Source: Gordonia jinghuaiqii
Lineage (GTDB): Bacteria; Actinomycetota; Actinomycetes; Mycobacteriales; Mycobacteriaceae
Assembly: GCF_014041935.1 (NCBI RefSeq)
Contig: NZ_CP059491.1
Location: 1-64,000 of the forward strand
Direction of reading: 5' to 3'
DNA: 64,000 nt
Made by a program: the position numbers and the translations under genes. The notes beneath the pieces were generated by a model. It was given only the letters and a program-made list of their open reading frames with translations, did not search any database and was not told the origin of the DNA. This document shows, one piece after another, positions 55,259-63,733 of this stretch (positions are counted from its first letter, which is position 1; each line of letters opens with the position of its first letter).

Positions 55259-55722
55259 GACATCGTCGCGCCGCCGCGATCGCGGCGGGTCCGCGGGTGG
55301 AGTTCGTGCAGATCGGCGAGGTCGACCTGGCCGCCGACCTGGGTGTGACGCCCGTCGTCGGAAATGAATTGCTCTGGGCACGTGCGCAAGTGGTGGCCGC
55401 CTGCGCCGCCGCACGTATCCGGCCGCCGCTCGCGGCCGCCTCACCGGTGATAGACGCTCCGAAGGCTTTCGCCGTCAAGACCCGGCAGCTGACCGGCCTC
55501 GGCTTCTTCGGCCGGGCCTGCATTCATCCGCGTCAGATCGCACCGGCACGCGAGGGGATGGCCCCGACGAATGCCGAGGTCGACGCCGCACGCGATGTGC
55601 TGGCCGCCTTCGACGCCGCGGGCGGTGCCGCCGCGACCGACAGCGCGGGCCGGCTCATCGACGAGGCGGTCGCGCGGATCGCACGCCGGACCCTCACGCG
55701 TCTGTCCGGTGCTTCGGCGTGA
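55259..55722 (+). pseudogene. HpcH/HpaI (CitE-like) aldolase/lyase, C-terminal half only
   Basis: The frame encodes the C-terminal half of a CitE-like malyl/citramalyl/citryl-CoA lyase: AAIAAGPRVEFVQIGEVDLA, then ADLGVTPVVGNELLWARAQV, KTRQLTGLGFFGRACIHPRQ and an Ala-rich final helix. The metal-binding Asp of the GEVDLAADLG loop is present, but the N-terminal half, with the first catalytic Arg and Glu, is absent. The frame is open back to 55249 without a start codon upstream of GTG 55297. This is a truncated gene left by a deletion. Full-length family members have about 280 residues. Confidence 0.82.
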
Positions 55723-55881
55723 CCTGTCGCTGACCCTCGTACCGAACTTGTCGCGACCGGCGACTCGGCTTCTGGTTCGGTGTTACTTTCAGCTCGTTCG
55801 TGTGCACGAGATCGGCAACACACGTGAAGTCCGAGGCGACCCGCCACCGGGTGGCGACGGAACCGAGAGCTGACGAGGGGT

Positions 55882-57651
55882 GTGCCGGTGACACGAGTGT
55901 CCGGAGTGGACAAGGGGCAGCGTCGCCTGAACGGCATCCAGACCAGTGGCCGCGAGTTCCGTGATCTGAGCGAGCCGGTGTACGAGATGGCGGCATCGAT
56001 CAACGTCGAGGTGCCGATGCGAGACGGCACGACCCTGCTCGCCGACATCTACCGCCCGGAAGGAGTGGGGGCGGCGCCTGCGCTGGTGTCCTTCTCCCCG
56101 TACCCCCGCCAGATCCAGAACACCCGGGCCCCACTGGGTTTCGTGGAGGCCGGGTCGAGCGACTTCTTCGTGCCGCGCGGGTACGTCCATGTGATCGTCA
56201 ACGCCCGCGGGACCGGTGGTTCCGGCGGAACGTGGAGTCTGCTCGACAGCACCGAGCGGAACGATCTCCACGACACCATCGAATGGGTCGCGGCGCAACG
56301 ATGGTGCGCCGGTGCGGTCGGGATGCTCGGCATCAGCTACTTCGCGATGGCGCAGCTGGCTGCGGCGGTCACCGCGCCACGGGCTCTCAAAGCGGTGTTC
56401 CCCTTCGGCACCAACGAGAGTGTCTTCGACGTCGTCTGGCACAACGGGTTGCTCAGCGAGTCGTTCATCGGGCCGTGGATCGCCGCCGTCGGTGGACTCG
56501 GCAGCAAGGACGACGGTTTCTGGCGCGGTCGTGCGCTCCGCATCCTCACCGGCATCCTGTCCGCCGCCCCGGTGCACCGCCGATTGGCGCATCTCAACGG
56601 CGAAGCGATGGCGAGTGCTCTCAAGTCGGTGATGAGAGCCCGCCATCCCCAAGAGCCGTTCGGCCGGTTGTGGCGGCAGGCGACCATCGAACATCCGGTC
56701 CACGACGACTTCTGGGCCGATCGTGATGTCACGAAGGCGTTGGCGCAGGTGCGGATCCCCGTGTATCTGGGCTGCGACTGGGACAACTCGATCATGCATC
56801 TGCCCGGCACCTTCTCAACCTGGGAGGCGTTGCGCCACAACCCGAATGTGCGGATGACGCTGTTGCCGCCCGGTGGACTCAACTGGCCGTGGGAGTCGAT
56901 GCACATCGAGGCTCTCGCCTGGTATGACCACTGGCTCAAGGGCCGCGACACCGGGATCATCGACGGCCCGCCCATCCGGTACCACCTGCCCGGGGCCGAC
57001 GACTGGCGCACGGCCGCGGAATGGCCGCCCGCGGAGAGTGCGATCGTCGACTACGCGCTGCGGGCAGACGGTGTCCTCGCCCGCGAGGAGGGAGAACCGG
57101 GAACGCGCGCCTACCTCTTCCAGCCGCCATACGTGGAGTCGCTGCCCAACGCCAACCCGCCGGACCTCCCGGATCGTCTGATCTGGGAGACCGAGCCGTT
57201 CTCGTCGGCGCTCGAGTTCGCCGGCCACCTCGAACTCGCTCTGGACGCCACGATCACGACCTCCGACACCGCATGGATCACGGTGCTCTACGACGTCGCA
57301 CCCGATGGGACCGGGACACCCATCACCGGCGGTTGGCTGCGTGCAGCGCTACGGGAGATCGACGAGTCGTCGAGTACCCCGGGCCACCCGGTACTGCCCA
57401 GGACCACACCGACACTGGTGCACGCGGGTGAACCGACCACCTATCGAATCCCGCTGGTCGCCAATGCCCGTCGCCTGCGTGTGGGCCACCGCCTACGGCT
57501 GGTGCTCACGAGTTCGGACAGAATCGACGACGCGCCGACCATCCTCGGGTTCCGGCACGGCCAGTTCGGCGCGGCCAGCGTCAACACCGTCGGCAGCTCG
57601 TCGCGGTTGCGGCTCCCGGTTCTCGGCGAGGGGGACGGTACTCGACCCTGA
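55882..57651 (+). CDS. CocE/NonD-type acyl esterase/peptidase (S15 family)
   Basis: An alpha/beta hydrolase of 589 residues. The N-terminal S15 domain has EVPMRDGTTLLADIYRPEGV, NARGTGGSGGTW and the nucleophile elbow GMLGISYFAM with Ser152. The C-terminal half contains the jelly-roll X-Pro dipeptidyl-peptidase C domain (EPFSSALEFAGHLELALDAT, GHRLRLVLTSSD). The start is GTG 55882, with a GTG two codons later as alternative. Characterised relatives cleave cocaine or dipeptides, but most hydrolyse unknown esters or amides. Monocistronic; its 159-bp upstream gap holds no clear site. Confidence 0.88.
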   Translation: MPVTRVSGVDKGQRRLNGIQTSGREFRDLSEPVYEMAASINVEVPMRDGTTLLADIYRPEGVGAAPALVSFSPYPRQIQNTRAPLGFVEAGSSDFFVPRGYVHVIVNARGTGGSGGTWSLLDSTERNDLHDTIEWVAAQRWCAGAVGMLGISYFAMAQLAAAVTAPRALKAVFPFGTNESVFDVVWHNGLLSESFIGPWIAAVGGLGSKDDGFWRGRALRILTGILSAAPVHRRLAHLNGEAMASALKSVMRARHPQEPFGRLWRQATIEHPVHDDFWADRDVTKALAQVRIPVYLGCDWDNSIMHLPGTFSTWEALRHNPNVRMTLLPPGGLNWPWESMHIEALAWYDHWLKGRDTGIIDGPPIRYHLPGADDWRTAAEWPPAESAIVDYALRADGVLAREEGEPGTRAYLFQPPYVESLPNANPPDLPDRLIWETEPFSSALEFAGHLELALDATITTSDTAWITVLYDVAPDGTGTPITGGWLRAALREIDESSSTPGHPVLPRTTPTLVHAGEPTTYRIPLVANARRLRVGHRLRLVLTSSDRIDDAPTILGFRHGQFGAASVNTVGSSSRLRLPVLGEGDGTRP

Positions 57652-57681
57652 CCGGGCCCGACCGCGACGCACCAGCATGAG

Positions 57682-57699
57682 TTAGGTAGCCTATCCTAA
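57682..57699. promoter_or_regulatory. IdeR/DtxR iron-box-like palindrome
   Basis: ttaggtagcctatcctaa has the half-sites TTAGG and CCTAA of the iron-dependent repressor consensus (TTAGGTTAGGCTAACCTAA), with the centre one base shorter (8 instead of 9 between half-sites). It ends two bases before the ATG of the minigene at 57702 and about 95 bases before the NRPS gene. Iron-repressed control is inferred. Confidence 0.65.
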
Positions 57700-57701
57700 C
57701 T

Positions 57702-57797
57702 ATGCGTTACAGATGTCTGGCGGCCACCGCCATCGCGGTCGGCTTCCTGACTCCTGCGGTCTCAGGCTGCTCAGAGCCCGCAGGAGCAACATCATGA
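57702..57797 (+). CDS. 31-codon lipoprotein-signal minigene
   Basis: An ORF encoding a 31-residue peptide that starts MRYRCLAATAIAVGF and has a lipobox VSGC (Cys23), then eight polar residues and a stop. The TGA overlaps the ATG of the NRPS gene (ATGA). It begins two bases after the iron-box-like palindrome, with no room for a ribosome site, so it would be translated from a leaderless mRNA. It looks like the export signal of a lipoprotein, such as a siderophore-binding protein, whose body has been deleted. It may be a remnant or a coupling leader. Confidence 0.55.
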   Translation: MRYRCLAATAIAVGFLTPAVSGCSEPAGATS

Positions 57798-60340
57798 CCA
57801 CGGTGAATCCCGACGCGCCCGAACAACCGGACGGTGGGTCGGCGCCGTCGGAAACCGTTGTGGCCCTCTGGCGTCGCAGCGCGACGGCGAACCCGGACGC
57901 GGTGGCCATCCGCACGCCCGAGTCCTCGATCACCTACCGTGAGGCGCTTGCGCACACCGACGACCGCGGCCGGGCGATCGCCGCGGCGGTCGCCGAACCC
58001 GGGCGGCCGGTGGCGGTCGACATCGAGTCCGACGTCGAATCGGTGCTGTCGATTTTCGCGGTCCTCACCTCCGGGCACCCGGTCATCCTGCTCGACCCCT
58101 TCCTTCCCGACGACCGGCGCGACCACATCCTCGACCTCTCCGGCGCGCGCCGGCTGACCCCGGCCGCGATCGCCGCGCTGCCGTCGTCGGCGGCTCCGCT
58201 CCCGGTCGTGGGTCCCGACGATCCCGGCGTCCTCGTCTTCACCTCGGGGTCGACCGGCGCACCCAAGGGCGTCGTCCACCCGCAGCGGGCGGGCCTCGCC
58301 CAGGCACTCGACGGCCGGGACTTCATGGGGTTCGGGCCCGCCGACCGCGTGGCCGCGCTGCTCCCGCTCAGTTTCGGCGCCGGCATCGACTGCCTGACCA
58401 TGGCCCTGTTCAACGGTGCGACGCTGCTGCTCTGGGATGTGCGCCGCCGCACCACCATCGGCCTGCGCGAGTGGCTTGCCCACGAGACCGCGACCACCGT
58501 GCACTGCACGCCGTCACTGCTGCGGTCCTGGCTGGCCGGTCTCGGTGCCGCCGACGAGATCCCGAGTGTCCGTCTGCTGTCGACCTGCGGGGAACCGGTC
58601 CACCACGGCGACGTCGCACAGGTACGCGCCACCGTGGCGCCGCAGGCCGTGTTCTGCAGCTGGTCGGGCGCATCGGAACTGGCCGACCTCGCCTTCAACT
58701 TCTTCCCGGCCGGCCGGGAAGTTCCGACCGGCGCGATCCCCGTCGGCGCCCCGGCGTCGAAGAAGCACATCCGCATCGTCGACGACGAGGGCAACGACGT
58801 CCCGGCCGGTACCGCGGGCGAGGTCGTCGTCGAATCGGGCTACATCTCCCTCGGTTACTTCAACAACCCGCAGCTGACCGCGGAGAAGTACACCGAGCTG
58901 CCCGACGGCAGGCGGCGGTTCCGGACCGGCGATCTCGGCCGCTTCGACGACGAAGGGCAGTTGCGACTCCTCGGCCGTCGCGACGACGCGGTGAAGATCC
59001 GCGGATACCTGGTCGAACCCATCGAGGTCGAAGCGGCTCTCCGCGCGCTGCCGTGGACCGTCGACGCCGTGGTCACCGCCGACCGCGAAGCCGCACGCCT
59101 CACCGCTCATGTCGCCGTCGACCCCGCCAAGTGGACGCCCTCGCCGGCCGAGATCCGCACTGCCCTGGCGAAGACGCTGGCGCCGTGGATGATCCCGCGC
59201 GACGTCGTGGTCCTCGATGCATTGCCGCGCAACGAGCGCGGCAAGGTCGACCGGGCCGCGCTGCCGCCGCCACCGCCACGCGCACCCGAACCCGTCCGCG
59301 GTCCCACCGAGGCGGCATTGATGCACATCTGGTGCGGCATCCTCGAACTCGACACCGTCGGGCGCAACGAGGATTTCGTGTCCCTGGGCGGTGACTCGCT
59401 GGCTGCCGCCACGATGCTCACCGAATTGCGCGAACGGTGGCTGGTCGACATCTCGACCGCCGACTTCGCCGGCACGCCCACCATCGCCGGACTCGCCGAG
59501 TTGCTCGACGACGCCCACCGCGACCGGGCGCGTTCAGCGTCGGGCGCCACGATCACCAGGCTGCGCACCGGCACCGGCGCGCCGCTGTTCCTGATGGCCG
59601 GAGCAGGCACGCCGGCGGCGAGCCTGTTGCCGCTGGCACGTGAAATCGACGGTGACCCAGCCGTATTCGGACTCCAGGCATACGGACTGGAAGGCCGTGG
59701 CCGGGCGGACCGATCGATTCGCGCAGCGGCACGCCGCGCCATCGCCGACATCCGCTCGGTACAACCCGAAGGTCCCTATCGTCTCGGTGGCTACTCGTTC
59801 GGCGGGTTCGTCATGCTCGAGGCCGCGTCCATCCTGCGCGCCGACGGTCAGGTGTGCGACCCCGTGATCGTTCTGGACTCCCGGTTCGAGCCGCAGCTCG
59901 TTCGCCGAGTGGGGGGTCGGATGACCGAGGGAACCGGCACCGCCGGACCGGCAGCCCTTCCGGACCGCACCGGCGCAGCGACCGAGCGCACCACACCCTC
60001 CCGGTCACAGTCCCTGCAGATCTTGTGGACACGCCTGGCGATGCGCGGCCTCGTCGCCACCGCCGGACTCTGGACACTGCCGACCACATTGCAGTGGAAC
60101 GTCTTCTGGGACCTCGGTCGTGACCTGATCCGACGCCACCGGCCGACCCCGTACGCAGGTGCGGTCACGCTGGTGAAGGCCGCCGACAACCCCGACCACC
60201 CCGACACCTGGGCACGCCTGGTGACCGGTGAACTGCACACGGTCACCGTGCCCGGGGATCACCACGCCATGATGCGTGCGCCACACGTCACCGCCACCGC
60301 GGCAGCAGTCGCGGCCGCCCTCGAGAACAAAGGTCTCTGA
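57794..60340 (+). CDS. Single-module NRPS: adenylation-PCP-thioesterase
   Basis: An 848-residue non-ribosomal peptide synthetase-like enzyme without condensation domain. The adenylation domain (about 15-495) has LVFTSGSTGAPKGVVH (A3, Thr150), GYISLGYFNNPQLTAEKY, FRTGDLGRFDDEGQLRLLGR (A7) and NERGKVDRAAL with catalytic Lys484 (A10). The PCP carries the phosphopantetheine Ser535 in LGGDSLAAA. The thioesterase has GYSFGG (Ser668), a likely Asp in VIVLDSR and a His pair in PGDHHAMM (823-824). ATG 57794 follows aggag. It follows an iron-box-like site and precedes a glycosyltransferase by three bases. The amino or aryl acid activated cannot be assigned by eye. Confidence 0.9.
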   Translation: MTTVNPDAPEQPDGGSAPSETVVALWRRSATANPDAVAIRTPESSITYREALAHTDDRGRAIAAAVAEPGRPVAVDIESDVESVLSIFAVLTSGHPVILLDPFLPDDRRDHILDLSGARRLTPAAIAALPSSAAPLPVVGPDDPGVLVFTSGSTGAPKGVVHPQRAGLAQALDGRDFMGFGPADRVAALLPLSFGAGIDCLTMALFNGATLLLWDVRRRTTIGLREWLAHETATTVHCTPSLLRSWLAGLGAADEIPSVRLLSTCGEPVHHGDVAQVRATVAPQAVFCSWSGASELADLAFNFFPAGREVPTGAIPVGAPASKKHIRIVDDEGNDVPAGTAGEVVVESGYISLGYFNNPQLTAEKYTELPDGRRRFRTGDLGRFDDEGQLRLLGRRDDAVKIRGYLVEPIEVEAALRALPWTVDAVVTADREAARLTAHVAVDPAKWTPSPAEIRTALAKTLAPWMIPRDVVVLDALPRNERGKVDRAALPPPPPRAPEPVRGPTEAALMHIWCGILELDTVGRNEDFVSLGGDSLAAATMLTELRERWLVDISTADFAGTPTIAGLAELLDDAHRDRARSASGATITRLRTGTGAPLFLMAGAGTPAASLLPLAREIDGDPAVFGLQAYGLEGRGRADRSIRAAARRAIADIRSVQPEGPYRLGGYSFGGFVMLEAASILRADGQVCDPVIVLDSRFEPQLVRRVGGRMTEGTGTAGPAALPDRTGAATERTTPSRSQSLQILWTRLAMRGLVATAGLWTLPTTLQWNVFWDLGRDLIRRHRPTPYAGAVTLVKAADNPDHPDTWARLVTGELHTVTVPGDHHAMMRAPHVTATAAAVAAALENKGL

Positions 60341-60343
60341 GTC

Positions 60344-62257
60344 ATGAGCACCGGCCACACGACCGTCGCGGTGATAGCCGCCTTCGAACCCAGCCGCGAA
60401 CTGCTCGAGTCCGTGGAAATCACACTCCAGCAAACGGATTCGGTCATCATCGTCGACGATGGTTCGCCGTCTCTGGCGGCCTCACCGCAGGGGGCGGTGC
60501 GCACCGTGCTCGACGAGTGTGCCGCCGCCGGTGCGACGGTCCTCGAGAACCCGACCAACCAGGGGATCGCGCACGCTCTCAATCGCGGTGTGCGAGAGGC
60601 CCTCGCGCGCGGAGCGGATACCGTGCTGACCCTGGACCAGGACACCCATCTGGGTCCGGATTACGTCCGGCGCGCCGTCGACCACCTGGCGCTGGCGGCG
60701 TCACTCGGTGTCACCGACGCCATGGCCTCGCCGGCGTTCATCAACGACGACGTCGCCCCGTTCTGGTTCGCCGAGAAGGGGTTGACCCTGGCTTTCGAGC
60801 CGCTGCAGTCGGGCCTGGTGATCTCGCGGGGTCTGTTCGAGAAGATCGGCCTCTTCGACGAGGACCTGTTCATCGACTGTGTGGAGACCGAGTTCTATCT
60901 CCGGGCGCGTGCCGCCGGGGGGTCGGCACTCATCGTGCCCGGCAACCGGATTCGGCACAGTCTGGGGCGGTCCGCCACGTGGACACCCCCGCGTCCGCTG
61001 CGGTGGATGCTGCGCGGGCGCGGTGCGGGCGCGGCGATCGAGTTCACCGAGGACGCACCGTTCCGTCACTACTACATCGCCCGCAACCGGTCGGTGATGT
61101 ACCGCCGCTATGCACGCACCGAACCGTTGTGGACATCGGCGTCGATCGCCAAGGACGTGATCGCGCGGGGACGGGCGATGCTCATCGGCACCGACCGGCT
61201 CTCCCGGGTGTACCTGACCGCCGCCGGACTCCGTGCGGCCGCGAAGGGGGAGACCGGGCGCATCCCGGAACGGACGCTGCAGCGCGCCGCGCGGCTCCGT
61301 GCAGGGCTGTCCCGGCCCGCCGGGAGCCACGGCGGGACGACGCCGGTCGGTGAGCGTTACGAGGACACCGAACGCCCGCTCCCCGAACTGGTCTCGGTGG
61401 TCATCCCGGTCCGCAACGGGGTCCACGTCATCGATCATCAACTCGAGGCGCTCGCCGCACAGACCTATCCTCGGCCGTTCGAGGTGATCATCGCCGACAA
61501 CGGCTCCACCGACGGCCTGCGCGCGCACATCGAGAACCACCCGCTGCGTGAGCGTCTCCGCATGACCTGGACCGACGCCTCCCAGCGGCGCGGCGGATCG
61601 CAGGGACGCAACATGGGCGTCGCCGCATCCTCCGGTGATTTCATCGCCTTCTGCGACGGTGACGATTGGGCGTACCCGGACTGGCTCACCGAACTCACCG
61701 CGGTGGCGACGCGAGCGGCCGCGGTGGGCGGCGCGCTGGAGACCCACACCCTCAACTCCGACGAGGTGCGCAGCTGGCGGCACGTCCTGGAACCCGACGA
61801 GCCCTACCACGTGCCGGGCTTCATGCGCGTGCACCCGACCTGCAACTTCGGTGTCTGGCGTGAATGGTTCGACCGGGTCGGCGGATTCGACCTCGAGTAC
61901 GACCGGGGCGCCGAGGACTCCGACTTCGCGATCCGCGTGCAGCTGGCCGGCGGGACCATGGTTCTCGCCCCCAAGGCGCTGGTCGCCTACCGGCTCCGGG
62001 ACTCGTTGGCCGGCATCTGGGATCAGTCGGTGATGTGCGGCGAGGGCGACGCCCGACTCTATGCGGACTACCGCCACTACGGCATGCCGCGCCGGCCCTG
62101 GTACGCCACCGTGGATGTGTTGCTCTACCTGCTGATCCGCAATCCGCTGTTGCCAACCGCGATCACCCGCGCGCCGCTGGGACGGTGGCTGTTCCTCGCG
62201 GGCAACCTCGTCGGGCGCATCAAGGGCAGCATCCAGTTCCGTTGCTATTACGTGTGA
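60344..62257 (+). CDS. Double-domain family 2 glycosyltransferase
   Basis: A 637-residue protein with two GT-A/GT2 domains. The first (about 1-320) resembles rhamnosyl/galactofuranosyltransferases: VAVIAAFEPSRELLESVEIT, DDGSPS, NQGIAHALNRG and the metal motif TLDQDT. The second (about 345-600) has VSVVIPVRNGVHVIDHQLEA, IADNGSTDG, GGSQGRNMGVAASSGDFIAF and DGDD. No membrane helix is certain; the C-terminus is hydrophobic (VDVLLYLLIRNPLL) and may associate with membrane. The gene starts three bases after the NRPS stop, so the two are cotranscribed and a glycosylated product is likely. Acceptor and sugar unknown. Confidence 0.88.
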   Translation: MSTGHTTVAVIAAFEPSRELLESVEITLQQTDSVIIVDDGSPSLAASPQGAVRTVLDECAAAGATVLENPTNQGIAHALNRGVREALARGADTVLTLDQDTHLGPDYVRRAVDHLALAASLGVTDAMASPAFINDDVAPFWFAEKGLTLAFEPLQSGLVISRGLFEKIGLFDEDLFIDCVETEFYLRARAAGGSALIVPGNRIRHSLGRSATWTPPRPLRWMLRGRGAGAAIEFTEDAPFRHYYIARNRSVMYRRYARTEPLWTSASIAKDVIARGRAMLIGTDRLSRVYLTAAGLRAAAKGETGRIPERTLQRAARLRAGLSRPAGSHGGTTPVGERYEDTERPLPELVSVVIPVRNGVHVIDHQLEALAAQTYPRPFEVIIADNGSTDGLRAHIENHPLRERLRMTWTDASQRRGGSQGRNMGVAASSGDFIAFCDGDDWAYPDWLTELTAVATRAAAVGGALETHTLNSDEVRSWRHVLEPDEPYHVPGFMRVHPTCNFGVWREWFDRVGGFDLEYDRGAEDSDFAIRVQLAGGTMVLAPKALVAYRLRDSLAGIWDQSVMCGEGDARLYADYRHYGMPRRPWYATVDVLLYLLIRNPLLPTAITRAPLGRWLFLAGNLVGRIKGSIQFRCYYV

Positions 62258-62276
62258 CGGGCCTCGGACAGCTGCG

Positions 62277-62705
62277 TCAGCTGTTCTTGACGCCCTTGGG
62301 GCCCACCCACACGGTCTGGCCGTTGCGGGTCGGTTTGATCTGAGCGATCACGGTGTGGGACACCGAGATGCTGCGCGGCCGTGCAGTGGGCTTCGCCTGG
62401 TTGCACCACACCTGGGCGCTGACCTGGCTCCGCTTCTTCAGCGCGACCCGCGCATAGATGAGGTCGTCGCCGTAGTCCCAGCCCCTCGCGTTCCACGACG
62501 TCGGGACCTCGAGGCCGGTGACACTTCCGCCGATCGCGTAGACGTTGCCGCCGCGCGGACAGTTGCCCTGCCACTTCGGGAAAGAGATGTAGACGTTGCC
62601 GTAACTGGTGGCTGCCGAAGCCTGCGGTGTCTGGGCGGTGCCCACGATCATCCCCAGTGCCATCACGGTAACGGCCACGAAGACCGACACGACTCGTCGC
62701 AACAT
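62277..62705 (-). CDS. Secreted hypothetical protein
   Basis: A 142-residue protein with a signal peptide (RRVVSVFVAVTVMALGMIVG, then AQTPQASA-A cleavage) and a mature beta-rich domain of about 110 residues containing two Cys that may form a disulfide, one in QGNCPRGGN and one in QVWCNQAK. ATG 62705 follows aggagtgcg. It ends 19 bases from the convergent glycosyltransferase gene. I do not recognise the family; composition resembles small secreted mycobacterial proteins. Confidence 0.78.
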   Translation of the reverse strand: MLRRVVSVFVAVTVMALGMIVGTAQTPQASAATSYGNVYISFPKWQGNCPRGGNVYAIGGSVTGLEVPTSWNARGWDYGDDLIYARVALKKRSQVSAQVWCNQAKPTARPRSISVSHTVIAQIKPTRNGQTVWVGPKGVKNS

Positions 62706-62830
62706 TCACGCACTCCTGGGGTTCGGGGCTCTCGCACTCGTCGGAGTGACGATATACACGCCGCGGGCGTAGGGCCATAGGCCGAACGGGCTACGGGGTT
62801 ACGGGGCTAGGGGTCAGGGGGCTGGGGTGC

Positions 62831-63733
62831 TCACCGCGAGGCGGCGCGCCGATACCCCGACAACGTCGGCCCCGTGAAGACCGCGAGCAGCCCGGCCGCC
62901 CACACGGCGGTGAGCAGCAGCGGTAGGGCGACCGGTCCGCCGGAGGCCAGCCCCCGGATGGCCTCGACGGCGCAGCTGAGCGGCTGATACTCCACGATTG
63001 GCCGCAACCACGCCGGATAGGACTGGGCGGGCACAAAACCGGTGTTGAAGAACATCGCCAGGTTGGTGCCGATGGCCACCCATTCGACGATGTGGGAGTC
63101 GCGACTGAGCAGCGCCAGCGCGGTGACCATGATGGAGAAGGCGATGCCGAAGATCAGCGTGACGCCGATGATCGCGACGTAGCCCAGCACCCCGGATTCG
63201 ATGCGGAACCCGATGATCGTGCCCACCGCGAGTACGGCGCTGACGGTGATGACGATCCGGACCGCCTCGGCCAGCAGCCGCCCGACCATCGCCGAGGCCC
63301 GGTGCACCGGGAGCACCCACATCTTGGTGAGCAGCCCCGACATCCGTTCGCGTCGCAACCCCAGACCGCTGATCGACGCACCCGACATCGCGCCGACGAG
63401 GGCGACCATCGGCACCATGCCGAACACACTCGACGACCCGGAGTGAGCGCTGACCGAGCGGTCCAAGACCAGCCAGAACATCAGGACCATCAGCGCCGGG
63501 AAGAGCAGTGACTGAAGGAGGGTCGCGGGGTCGGTGGCCCACTTCACCAGGATGCGTTCGGCCTGGAGCATCGAGCCGCGCAGCAACGCCCGCGGCGTCG
63601 ACTCGGCGGTCCAGGCCTCACGCGGCGGGAACCGCAGGGCGTCGGGTGCCGGGGTTGTGTGACCGGGGGTCCGGGTTGCCGATGTCCGGGTTGCCGATGT
63701 CGGGGGTACCGGTGTCATGGGTACTTGTGTCAT
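62831..63733 (-). CDS. ABC-2 type export permease (DrrB/DrrC-like)
   Basis: A 300-residue membrane protein with about six helices and a Pro/Thr-rich cytoplasmic N-terminus of about 45 residues containing two copies of a 15-bp repeat (SATRT). Landmarks are LRGSMLQAERILVKWATDPA, FPALMVLMFWLVLDRSVSAH, RRERMSGLLTKMWVLPVHRA and the C-terminal FNTGFVPAQSYPAWLRPIVE. This fits the daunorubicin-resistance/phthiocerol-lipid exporter permease group. ATG 63733 overlaps the stop of the next permease gene (ATGA). The partner ATPase must lie beyond the window. Export of a lipid or peptide product is inferred. Confidence 0.9.
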   Translation of the reverse strand: MTQVPMTPVPPTSATRTSATRTPGHTTPAPDALRFPPREAWTAESTPRALLRGSMLQAERILVKWATDPATLLQSLLFPALMVLMFWLVLDRSVSAHSGSSSVFGMVPMVALVGAMSGASISGLGLRRERMSGLLTKMWVLPVHRASAMVGRLLAEAVRIVITVSAVLAVGTIIGFRIESGVLGYVAIIGVTLIFGIAFSIMVTALALLSRDSHIVEWVAIGTNLAMFFNTGFVPAQSYPAWLRPIVEYQPLSCAVEAIRGLASGGPVALPLLLTAVWAAGLLAVFTGPTLSGYRRAASR

